Assembly: GCF_946479715.1 (NCBI RefSeq)
Contig: NZ_CAMLHF010000046.1
Span: 1-30,670, forward strand
Reading direction: 5' to 3'
From: an uncultured Pedobacter sp.
GTDB taxonomy: Bacteria; Bacteroidota; Bacteroidia; Sphingobacteriales; Sphingobacteriaceae
DNA length: 30,670 bases
The translations under genes and the position numbers were made by a program. This document shows, one piece after another, positions 1 through 7,465 of this stretch. How positions within the stretch are numbered: the first letter of the stretch is position 1; every line of letters begins with the position of its first letter. The notes beneath the pieces were generated by a model, which was given only the letters and a program-made list of their open reading frames with translations, was not told where the DNA came from and did no database searches.

Positions 1-1679
1 TCAATTTTTTGCGGTACAACAGAAACCACATTCCGAAGAGAGGAGTTACGAATATACTTCAGGTCGTACTTGCCAATACTAACATTTCCTTTTTGTATCG
101 GATATATGTTTTGGAGTATAGACATAAGCGTTGATTTACCAGAACCACTTTCTCCAACAATTGCTGTAAACTTTCCTTTGGGTATGGTAAGGTTAAGGTT
201 TTCAAATACGGTAACTCTTGTTCCGTAACGGAAAGACACATTTTCAAAATGAATGTCGCCTATTTTATCGGGAGTAAGGTCAATTTGATTTTCATCGTTT
301 TCCCGTTCCAGGTCCATTATTTCAAACAATCTATCTGCTGCAATAACAGCATCCTGAACGGTTCTGTTCATGCCAATTAAAGAAGATACCGGTCCGGTGA
401 AATAACCAATAAGCGTATAGAATGATAAAAGCTCGCCGGGAGTAATTTTACTTTCCAATACATAACCAGCACCTACCCATAGCAAAATAATGGTTAATAA
501 ACGGGAAACCAATTCGGAAGATGTTCCAGAAAAAACAGCGTTAATGTTCGATTTAAATCCTGTTTGCAGCAGTTTTATAAAGCGTGTTTCCGTTTTCTCG
601 TTGGCATGGCCTTCTAACCCAAAGCGCTTTATTGTTCCTATTGCATTTAGGCTTTCAACCAATTGTGATTCCAGTTCAGCCGAATCTTCCATTAGTTTTC
701 TCTGCGCTTTTTTGTTCAGTTTATTGGTTATGTAATAGATCAGCAGGTACAAAGGAATTACTGTTAGCATGATTAAGGCCAGCTTCCAGTAATAAGTAAA
801 CATCATTATAAATGAGAAGAACACAATAAAGATATTTACTAAAAAATTTATGCTCACATCATTTAAGAACGTCCTGATTTTTACTGCATCATTAATTCTT
901 GAAATGATTTCGCCCACACGCATGGTGTCAAAAAATTGCTGAGGCAGTTTTAACAGGTGTTTATAGTATCCCAGTATCAGCTGAGCATCTATCATTTGCC
1001 CTGTTTTGAGGGTAAAGATGGTTTTTGCTGTACCTATAAAGAGTTGCAGGGCCAGAATGATGATCATTCCAATACTCATTAAGTTGAGTAAATTCCTGTT
1101 GCCATCTACAAGAACAAAATCTACCAGCTTTTGGACAAATACAGATGTAGACAAGCCAAGAATGGTATATACAATTGCGCCAAACAATGCCTGAATCAGG
1201 ATGCTTTTGTGTGGTCTTATCAGGTTCCAGAAACGGCCCTGTACAGATACTTTCTCATTCCCCGACTGGAATTCTTCAGCTGGCAGAAGTAATACTAATG
1301 CACCGGTCCATTCTTTTTTAAATAGCTCATGACTTTTGCGGTGCATCTGTCCATCAATAGGATCCATGACCTCTATATACTTATTGGTAACCTTGTATAT
1401 GACCACATAGTGTTGCAGAATATCATGGACAATAAGATGTGCAACGGCCGGTTTGGGGATTTTAAATAAACTTTCGAATGGTCCTTTAACTCCTTTAGCC
1501 TCAAAACCCAATTTTTCGGCAGCTTCTACCATGCCAAGTACATTGGTTCCTTTTTTGTCGGTACCTGCAAGTTGTCTGATGCGAGCAACAGGCAAATCCA
1601 ATTTATAATGGGATGCTATAGACGCGAGGCAAGCTGCCCCACAGTCAGTTATATCGTGTTGTTTTACTTTGATGCTCAT
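1..1679 (-). CDS. C39-peptidase ABC exporter (partial, 3' end outside window)
   Basis: Inner-membrane exporter that would cleave the leader of a double-glycine peptide and export the mature peptide. The reading frame starts at ATG 1679-1677 and stays open to the left edge, giving 559 codons. The N-terminal C39 cysteine protease domain covers about residues 1-130, with catalytic Cys13 in DCGAACL, His90 in QHYVV and Asp106 in MDPIDG. A six-helix transmembrane region covers about 150-430. The nucleotide-binding domain has Walker A GESGSGKST at 509-517 and a Q-loop region VVPQK near the edge. The ABC signature, Walker B and stop lie beyond base 1. It starts 7 bases after the stop of the HlyD adaptor gene, so the two are probably co-transcribed. 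The three catalytic protease residues are all present, so it should be a processing exporter and not an RTX/HlyB type, where the cysteine is lost. Confidence 0.95.
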   Translation of the reverse strand, partial: MSIKVKQHDITDCGAACLASIASHYKLDLPVARIRQLAGTDKKGTNVLGMVEAAEKLGFEAKGVKGPFESLFKIPKPAVAHLIVHDILQHYVVIYKVTNKYIEVMDPIDGQMHRKSHELFKKEWTGALVLLLPAEEFQSGNEKVSVQGRFWNLIRPHKSILIQALFGAIVYTILGLSTSVFVQKLVDFVLVDGNRNLLNLMSIGMIIILALQLFIGTAKTIFTLKTGQMIDAQLILGYYKHLLKLPQQFFDTMRVGEIISRINDAVKIRTFLNDVSINFLVNIFIVFFSFIMMFTYYWKLALIMLTVIPLYLLIYYITNKLNKKAQRKLMEDSAELESQLVESLNAIGTIKRFGLEGHANEKTETRFIKLLQTGFKSNINAVFSGTSSELVSRLLTIILLWVGAGYVLESKITPGELLSFYTLIGYFTGPVSSLIGMNRTVQDAVIAADRLFEIMDLERENDENQIDLTPDKIGDIHFENVSFRYGTRVTVFENLNLTIPKGKFTAIVGESGSGKSTLMSILQNIYPIQKGNVSIGKYDLKYIRNSSLRNVVSVVPQKI

Positions 1680-1686
1680 AGCCTTC

Positions 1687-2859
1687 TCATATCGCTCCGC
1701 TAACATTTGGATTTACCCAATCATCTACCTTGTCGTACAGTAATTGGTATAAACTTCTTTCGGTTACCGTAAAGCGGGCAGTAAAATTCATACCCTTTTT
1801 TAAATAGCCCTTGTAACCATTTTTTAACATTAAATAATTCTGATCCAAACTGCATTTTACTTTAAATACAGGTTGGTTATTATTAATTATAATGATGTCG
1901 TCAGAAATATCGAGCACTTTACCCTCAGCCAAACCCCATTGGTTGTAGTTAAAAGCGTCTATTTGAAAGCGTACTTCCTGCCCTTTCTTTATTAGGCCAA
2001 TATCTGCTGGTTTTATATAGCAAAAGGCTGTTAGATTGGTGTCAGGAGATATTTCTCCTATTTTTTGATTGGCAAAAACGTATGCTCCTTTTTGAAGACC
2101 GACCAAGTTTTGTAAAGATCCGGCAATAGGGGCCCTTAATATGTATTGTTTTTTTTGTTCGTTTATTTCTACCTGTTGACCTGAAAGCTCACGCAATTCA
2201 TTTCGCAATTGGTTTGCTTCCGTTTGCCATTGGGTTTTATATTTTGTACTTACCATCAAAAAGGCAGATTCTGCTTGTTCAAGTTCAAATTTGTATTTGT
2301 CGTATTCAGATTCTGTAAGTACTTTATTCTGGTATAATTTGTTGTATCTGTTGAAGGTACTTTCTGCTTGTTTTTTTGCTATTCGTGCATTTTCAAGCTC
2401 TTGGGCAAATTGTTGCCATGAAGCATTATATTGGCCTGTTTGGAGGCTCGGGTAGCTGTATCCGTTTCGATTAATGTAAATTAGCAGCATATGTATATCC
2501 TGCAGGAACTGTCCAATTTGTCCCTGACGGTTTTGTACCAAAGCACCCTGCTGTTTAGGTAGTGCTCCATCAATGATTAAGAGCGTATCGCCCTGTTTAA
2601 GTTTCTTATTGTCTGTAAGCTTAAGCAGCGTAAGCCTGCCGTTTACAGGTATTGTTAATTCAGTTTTTTCAACTGAAGATTGTAATAGTCCAGTGCTTTT
2701 TACACTTATTGGAGTTTTTATAAAGGGGAGTGCCGCAAAAGTTCCAAGGATTGCAAAAACCGCAATTAGGTATATTAGCTTGGTTGAATTACTGATTTGT
2801 GATCGATAAACAAGAGAGGTACTTGAAATTGTTTCGGCAGAGTAGGTAGAAAGGGGCAT
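1687..2859 (-). CDS. HlyD-family membrane fusion protein (peptide secretion adaptor)
   Basis: Periplasmic adaptor expected to link the C39 ABC exporter to an outer-membrane channel. The 390-residue protein has a short cytoplasmic N-terminus, one membrane helix at about residues 28-47, and a first lipoyl half-motif around 70-95 (IPVNGRLTLLKL). A long charged and Gln-rich helical hairpin spans about 140-240. The returning lipoyl half (YILRAPIAGSLQNLV) and a beta-barrel C-terminal part follow. This order is typical of bacteriocin-secretion HlyD proteins. It starts at ATG 2859-2857, 63 bases after the peptide gene stop, and a perfect hairpin lies in that gap. The exporter gene follows after 7 bases. 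No TolC-like gene is in the window. Confidence 0.93.
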   Translation of the reverse strand: MPLSTYSAETISSTSLVYRSQISNSTKLIYLIAVFAILGTFAALPFIKTPISVKSTGLLQSSVEKTELTIPVNGRLTLLKLTDNKKLKQGDTLLIIDGALPKQQGALVQNRQGQIGQFLQDIHMLLIYINRNGYSYPSLQTGQYNASWQQFAQELENARIAKKQAESTFNRYNKLYQNKVLTESEYDKYKFELEQAESAFLMVSTKYKTQWQTEANQLRNELRELSGQQVEINEQKKQYILRAPIAGSLQNLVGLQKGAYVFANQKIGEISPDTNLTAFCYIKPADIGLIKKGQEVRFQIDAFNYNQWGLAEGKVLDISDDIIIINNNQPVFKVKCSLDQNYLMLKNGYKGYLKKGMNFTARFTVTERSLYQLLYDKVDDWVNPNVSGAI

Positions 2860-2877
2860 ATAGTTGGATATTAAAGC

Positions 2878-2908
2878 AACCGCTATTCTGAATTTCAGAA
2901 TAGCGGTT
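2878..2908 (-). terminator. Perfect hairpin between peptide and exporter genes (possible attenuator or mRNA stabiliser)
   Basis: Arms 2878-2892 and 2894-2908 are exact reverse complements, 15 bases each around one central base (in practice about 13 pairs and a 5-base loop). In transcript direction the stem begins 14 bases after the peptide stop codon and is followed by GCTTTAATAT, a poor U-tract. A leaky terminator or a 3' stabilising stem is therefore likelier than a full stop, because the HlyD gene downstream has no other clear promoter. The opposite strand has a better T-run (T6 at 2915-2921), but no gene there would use it. Confidence 0.6.
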
Positions 2909-2922
2909 ACCGATATTTTTTC

Positions 2923-3129
2923 TTACAGGCTCCAAACCAGTTTCAAAACATTGGTTAATGTTTTGCTTAAGAAAGCTGAAGTGTCAGCTGCTACAGAGTT
3001 TACGGTTCCTACTACAGAAGTCAAAAGACTATCTAATATACCGCCAAGTAAACCACCGCCTTCAACTTTTGTCATTTCAGTTGTGTTCATTTCTTGAACA
3101 CCAAGATTGTTTAATTCTAACTTGTTCAT
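2923..3129 (-). CDS. Double-glycine leader peptide precursor (bacteriocin or signal peptide)
   Basis: A 68-residue precursor, the likely substrate of the adjacent C39 exporter. The leader has QEM, TEM and VEGG: Gly at -1 and -2 (residues 25 and 24), Val22 at -4, Met19 at -7, Glu18 at -8 and Met14 at -12. This is the standard double-glycine pattern and predicts cleavage after Gly25. The predicted 43-residue mature peptide starts GLLGGILDSLL, is rich in Val, Leu, Ser and Thr, has no Cys, and carries two Asp and two Lys, so net charge is about zero. It could form an amphipathic or membrane-active helix. No modifying enzyme or immunity gene is visible next to it, although the operon continues outside the window. 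Starts at ATG 3129-3127. Function as bacteriocin, pheromone or other natural product cannot be decided here. Confidence 0.85.
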   Translation of the reverse strand: MNKLELNNLGVQEMNTTEMTKVEGGGLLGGILDSLLTSVVGTVNSVAADTSAFLSKTLTNVLKLVWSL

Positions 3130-3414
3130 AATAGGGGGTTGTTATTGTTAAATTCCTTACTCGTTAAAGGCTTTTCAGGATACGCCTATGTTGGCCAACA
3201 CTAAAACGAAAGTAATAATAAAAGTGAGAAAACCATGGCTGTGGAAATCTGCCTGGAAGCACCTAATTGTTGACCCAGATAGGCAAAATGTGGGTTTTTG
3301 ATAGGAAAATCATTTGTATTATACGAAAATCGGTAGTGCGTATGAATTTGTTCAATTTGTTCATTTAGTGCACAGTATAGAAGCAGGTATTTTATTACGG
3401 AATTTGGGCTGGTT
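3130..3414. promoter_or_regulatory. Intergenic region with presumed promoter of the peptide operon
   Basis: This 285-base gap lies between the stop of the AraC gene and the start of the peptide precursor gene, both on the minus strand. It must hold the AraC 3' end and the peptide operon promoter. It contains a perfect 12-base palindrome at 3189-3200 and an exact 9-base tandem repeat (AATTTGTTC, 3345-3353 and 3354-3362). A weak Bacteroidota -7-like element (TAGTGTTG, minus strand, 3203-3196) overlaps the palindrome, but I found no matching -33 element. I saw no convincing terminator hairpin and no ORF. Confidence 0.4.
3189..3200. promoter_or_regulatory. 12-base perfect palindrome upstream of the peptide gene
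   Basis: TGTTGGCCAACA is its own reverse complement. It sits 60-71 bases before the peptide start codon and overlaps a candidate -7 element on the minus strand. That is a sensible place for a dimeric regulator to bind. No regulator is assigned. Confidence 0.35.
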
Positions 3415-4290
3415 TTAGATGCTCTCCGTCCTTATTTTAAGGTATTCATTTCTATATTGAAGAGGCGTTTTTCCGGTTACTTCTTTAAATTGCTTGTTAA
3501 AATTAGAAAGCGTAGTGTAACCGGAATCGTAGCTCACGCTGTTAATGCTGATTTTGTTTTCATTCAAAAGTTTACGTGCATAATCTATTCTTAGCTCCTT
3601 TAAAAAATCAGAAAAGGATTTGTTGACCCTCGATTTGAAATATCTGCTAAATGAACTGGGTGTCATGTTTATAAGATCTGCTATCACTTCGAGACTTATT
3701 TTATTTCTGAAATTTTTCATAATGTACCTATAAATCTTATTCATCCGGTCAGATTCGGTTTTGTTATTTATTGGTATATAATTAACATGGGTAATGGGAT
3801 GTGAATCTGTTGAATCTGCAATGGTATTTAGAATCTGAAGTAGTATGATTAATCTCGAGACCCCTTTTGCATAAAGGAGTTCCTGCATCATTTTATTTAC
3901 CATTTTATTCGTTTTGCCATAAATCTCCAGTCCCCTTCCTGCTTTTTCAAATAGTAAACGGATGTTCTCCATTTCCTCTTTTGAATTAATAATCTCACTT
4001 AGAAAATTCTGAGGGAAATATATCACTATGCCTAGCGTTTTTGATGATTTTTTGGTATCAGGGTCATTTCTCCATAAATGTGGAAGATTAGGCCCTGTAA
4101 ATACAAGATCTCCTGGTTTAAATGGCTTGATATTATCTCCAATAAAGCGTGTTCCCCACCCCTTAAGCACCAAAAATAATTGATATTCAGGGTGTTGGTG
4201 AAGGCTTGGGTCGAAGTTTAATTCCTCCAGTCTCTTAACAACCAGTAGTTTAGAATGAGGGATGGCGGATTTTTGAACAATGCTTTTCAT
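3415..4290 (-). CDS. AraC-family transcriptional regulator
   Basis: Sugar-type AraC regulator of 291 residues from ATG 4290-4288. An upstream in-frame TTG at 4326 is possible but less likely. The N-terminal half is a cupin sensor: HQHPEYQLFLV, GD and PHLW motifs resemble the ligand-binding barrel of AraC proteins. The C-terminal ~100 residues hold two helix-turn-helix motifs, with ISLEVIADLINMTPSSFSRYF for the first and INSVSYDSGYTTLSNFNKQF for the second, then the usual KTPLQYR ending. It is divergent from the dehydrogenase operon that starts at 4412, with 121 bases between the two starts, so it probably controls that operon. The ligand is unknown; a sugar or oxidised sugar is inferred from the neighbours. 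Confidence 0.92.
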   Translation of the reverse strand: MKSIVQKSAIPHSKLLVVKRLEELNFDPSLHQHPEYQLFLVLKGWGTRFIGDNIKPFKPGDLVFTGPNLPHLWRNDPDTKKSSKTLGIVIYFPQNFLSEIINSKEEMENIRLLFEKAGRGLEIYGKTNKMVNKMMQELLYAKGVSRLIILLQILNTIADSTDSHPITHVNYIPINNKTESDRMNKIYRYIMKNFRNKISLEVIADLINMTPSSFSRYFKSRVNKSFSDFLKELRIDYARKLLNENKISINSVSYDSGYTTLSNFNKQFKEVTGKTPLQYRNEYLKIRTESI

Positions 4291-4379
4291 CTGATGTGAA
4301 AGTATAAAAAAATAGAGCAATGACAAAATACACTTAGAAACTGATAATATTTAGATAGAATAATGATATAAAAAATAGC

Positions 4380-4397
4380 TTATTTGTATTTCCAAAT
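4380..4397 (+). promoter_or_regulatory. Inverted-repeat motif ATTTG-N6-CAAAT, copy 1
   Basis: TTATTTGTATTTCCAAAT ends 14 bases before the dehydrogenase start codon, in the divergent AraC intergenic region. A second copy at 9480-9497, before the cytochrome c gene, matches at 15 of 18 positions. Candidate operator or promoter element of this module. Confidence 0.4.
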
Positions 4398-4411
4398 ATA
4401 ATAATGACCCA

Positions 4412-7400
4412 ATGAGAAAGATTATTTTTCTAATCGTATTAAGTAGTGTCTTGTTTCAGTATTGTTCAAATAAAACAAGAGTAGTCGGTGGAAATGCGGA
4501 GAAACAGCATCCCCGCAGAGCTGAGGTTCTATTTTTAGGGAACGAAAGTACACATCATAACTCGTCAAAGCTTGCTCCGATGCTGATCAGTCCTCTTTTC
4601 GGACTTGGTATTAATGTCTCTTATACCACTGATACAAGTTTGTTAAACACAGAAACACTCAGTAAATATGATGGTATTATTATTTATGGTAACTATGATA
4701 CCATTACTCCGGATAAAGAAAAAGCACTTAAAGATTTTGTAGAGGGAGGAAAAGCTTTGATCCCTATTCACTCTGCTTCTTTCTGCTTTCAGAATTCTGA
4801 TTGGTATATTCAGGCCGTTGGCGGCCAGTTTAGTACACATAAAACGGGCGTATTTTCGGCAGTAACGGTAAATAAAAATCACCCTGTCATGAAAGGCGTT
4901 AATCCTTTCTCATCATGGGATGAAACCTATGTTCATACCAAGCTTAATCCCGATATGACAGTTCTTCAGGAACGTGTAGAGGGTGATTTACATGAGCCTT
5001 ATACCTGGGTTCGTAAACAAGGTAAAGGGAGGGTGTTTTATACTGCAAGTGGCCACAATGATAGTACTTGGAAACAGCCGGACTTTATAAAACTTATAAG
5101 TAACGGTGTGGTTTGGGCGCTGGGAGATAAAGTGCAAAAACAAATTGCTGATTACAAAATTCCTGTTGGCGTGTATTCTGATGCCAATATTCCTAATTAT
5201 GAAAAACGTGATCCGGCACCAAGATTTCAGCATGCTTTTACTGCTGCCGAATCTCAAAAACGTATGCAGGTTCCTGTAGATTTTGATATACAGCTCTTTG
5301 CATCGGAGCCAGATATTATTAACCCTATATCAATGGCATGGGATGAAAAAGGAAGGTTATGGGTAATAGAAACGATAGATTACCCAAATACAATAAGAAA
5401 TAAAAATGGTAAGGGTGACGACAGAATAAAGATTTGTGAGGATACTGACGGAGATGGTAAAGCAGATAAGTTTACGATTTTTGCCGATGGTTTGAACATT
5501 CCTACCAGTATCATGTTTTCAAATGGTGGTGTAATAGTTGCACAGGCCCCAGACTTTATTTTTCTGAAAGATACTGATGGCGATGATAAGGCTGATATTC
5601 GTGAAAATATTATAACTGGATGGGGTAAGAGTGATACCCATGCAGGGCCTTCAAATTTAAAATACGGATTCGATAACAGGATCTGGGGAGTTGTAGGATA
5701 TGCTGGCTTTGAAGGTAAAATAGGCGATCAGAGTCTGAAGTTCAGTCAGGGTGTTTATAGCTTTACACCTGATGGCAAAAACTTCGATTTTAAGGGTAAA
5801 ACCAGCAACAACACCTGGGGATTAGCCTTTACTGAAGAGAATGATGTGTTTATTTCTACCGCCAACAACACGCATACTGCATTTTTCTCTATGCCAGAAA
5901 AATATATGCAAAAAGTATTACCCGGTTCTAAGGTTCAGCCGGTTCAAAAGATCGATGGCCATTATGAAATGCATGTGGTATTTCCAAACTTAAGGCAAGT
6001 GGATGTGCATGGTGGTTTTACTGCTGCTGCGGGTCATAATTTTTATACTGCTAGAAATTTTCCTAAAAGTTACTGGAACAGCACAGCCTTTGTTTGTGAA
6101 CCTACCGGAAGGGTAATTCACAGTGCCTTACTTAAAAAAGAAGGTGCGGGTTTCATCGAAAAAGATGGTTGGAATTTCCTGGCAAGTTCCGACGAATGGG
6201 TAGGTCCTGTACATGCCGAAGTGGGGCCAGATGGTGCAGTATGGGTAGCAGATTGGTATGATTTTATCATTCAGCATAATCCTACACCACGTGGATTTGA
6301 GAACGGTGAAGGTAATGCATATATAAATCCACTACGTGATCGTGTACGTGGCCGTATCTACCGAATTAAATATAAAAATGCGAAAGCATATACCCCAATT
6401 AAGCTATCTAAAGACAATCCTGAGGGGTTACTTTCAGCTTTAGAAAATGATAACCTATTCTGGAGAATGACTGCTCAGCGTTTAATAGTGGAATCTAAAA
6501 ACCTATCAGTTATACCGGGTCTTTATAAAATCATCAGCAATCAAAAAGTAGACGAAATAGATTTAAACGGACCCGCAGTAAACGCGATCTGGACCTTGCA
6601 AGGATTAGGTGCGCTAAATGGATCTAATGCTGAGGCTTTAAAGACAGTACAGGAGGCCTTAAGTCATCCTGCAGCTGGTGTAAGAAAGGCTGCAATTCAA
6701 GCGCTTCCTAAAGACAATGCAATGATTGGTTCAATCCAAAAAGCAGGTTTACTTAAAGACAAAGATCTTCGTGTTCGGTTGGCAGCTATACTTGCTATAT
6801 CAGATATACCTGCTTCTGCTCATCTTGGACATCTATTGTACGAAGCTGCTGCTGATTCGGTAAATGCAAAAGATAAATACATTGCTCAGGCATTATATAC
6901 AGCTGCATTACTGCATCACGAAGGGTTCCTGGCGATGTCTAAAACAGTCTCAAATCCATCTCCGTATATTCAGACAATAGTTAAGGATATTCTTCCGAAT
7001 TTGAAAAACAAAGACGCGGCTTCAGCTGAAAAAGAACATCACTCTGGCAAGCCTTCTGATGAAGTGGTGATCAACATCAAAGTTGTAGAGCACGTAATGA
7101 AGTTTAACAAAACCTCATTCACTGTAAAAGCAGGGCAAACGGTAACCATTAATTTGGAAAATCCAGATTTTATGCAGCACAATATGGTGATTTCTAAACC
7201 CGGCACACTTAAAAAAGTTGGTGCTGCCGCAGATGAAATGGCGAAAGATCCTAACGGTGCCGAAAAGAATTATGTACCTGCTATTCCTGAGGTTTTGTTC
7301 GCAACCAAGTTGTTGAATCCGGAAGAAAAAGTTACCTTACAGTTCACTGCACCTGATAGGCCAGGAGATTATCCTTTCCTGTGTACTTTTCCGGGGCATT

Positions 7401-7438
7401 GGAGCATCATGAATGGTGTAATGAAAGTAACCAAATAA
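4412..7438 (+). CDS. ThuA / PVC-type dehydrogenase / HEAT / azurin-like cupredoxin fusion lipoprotein
   Basis: Large exported protein of 1008 residues, probably a periplasmic or surface sugar dehydrogenase. It begins with a hydrophobic signal and Cys18, a plausible though imperfect lipobox (LFQYC). Residues about 37-240 resemble the ThuA family (trehalose utilisation). Residues about 285-655 match the PVC-type beta-propeller dehydrogenase domain, with two calcium-like motifs DTDGDGKAD (344-352) and DTDGDDKAD (387-395). Residues about 665-865 are helical and HEAT-like. Residues about 884-1008 are a type-1 copper domain: ligands His923, Cys991, His996 and Met1000, with a CTFPGH loop spaced exactly as in azurin. 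The substrate is unknown; a glycoside or sugar alcohol is inferred. It leads an operon of four genes, the last encoding a cytochrome c, which suggests electron transfer from the propeller through copper to the haem protein. Confidence 0.88.
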   Translation: MRKIIFLIVLSSVLFQYCSNKTRVVGGNAEKQHPRRAEVLFLGNESTHHNSSKLAPMLISPLFGLGINVSYTTDTSLLNTETLSKYDGIIIYGNYDTITPDKEKALKDFVEGGKALIPIHSASFCFQNSDWYIQAVGGQFSTHKTGVFSAVTVNKNHPVMKGVNPFSSWDETYVHTKLNPDMTVLQERVEGDLHEPYTWVRKQGKGRVFYTASGHNDSTWKQPDFIKLISNGVVWALGDKVQKQIADYKIPVGVYSDANIPNYEKRDPAPRFQHAFTAAESQKRMQVPVDFDIQLFASEPDIINPISMAWDEKGRLWVIETIDYPNTIRNKNGKGDDRIKICEDTDGDGKADKFTIFADGLNIPTSIMFSNGGVIVAQAPDFIFLKDTDGDDKADIRENIITGWGKSDTHAGPSNLKYGFDNRIWGVVGYAGFEGKIGDQSLKFSQGVYSFTPDGKNFDFKGKTSNNTWGLAFTEENDVFISTANNTHTAFFSMPEKYMQKVLPGSKVQPVQKIDGHYEMHVVFPNLRQVDVHGGFTAAAGHNFYTARNFPKSYWNSTAFVCEPTGRVIHSALLKKEGAGFIEKDGWNFLASSDEWVGPVHAEVGPDGAVWVADWYDFIIQHNPTPRGFENGEGNAYINPLRDRVRGRIYRIKYKNAKAYTPIKLSKDNPEGLLSALENDNLFWRMTAQRLIVESKNLSVIPGLYKIISNQKVDEIDLNGPAVNAIWTLQGLGALNGSNAEALKTVQEALSHPAAGVRKAAIQALPKDNAMIGSIQKAGLLKDKDLRVRLAAILAISDIPASAHLGHLLYEAAADSVNAKDKYIAQALYTAALLHHEGFLAMSKTVSNPSPYIQTIVKDILPNLKNKDAASAEKEHHSGKPSDEVVINIKVVEHVMKFNKTSFTVKAGQTVTINLENPDFMQHNMVISKPGTLKKVGAAADEMAKDPNGAEKNYVPAIPEVLFATKLLNPEEKVTLQFTAPDRPGDYPFLCTFPGHWSIMNGVMKVTK

Positions 7439-7452
7439 ATAGTAACCAAATA
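7426..7452 (+). repeat. Short direct repeat across the dehydrogenase stop codon
   Basis: AGTAACCAAATA occurs at 7426-7437 and again at 7441-7452, a 15-base period. The first copy encodes the last residues and stop of the dehydrogenase; the second lies in the leader of the next gene. It looks like a small tandem duplication. Confidence 0.6.
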
Positions 7453-7465
7453 TCTGCCGATATAT

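Noticed and set aside
490..1194. Several short plus-strand open frames
   Set aside because: They lie antisense to the continuous ABC exporter frame, which runs from 1679 to the left edge.
3345..3362. Exact tandem repeat of AATTTGTTC
   Set aside because: Only two 9-base units in AT-rich DNA; noted in the intergenic entry but not enough for a separate claim.
4291..4326. Longer AraC regulator from a TTG codon at 4326
   Set aside because: The 12 extra residues are hydrophobic and unlike AraC N-termini; ATG at 4290 gives a normal start.
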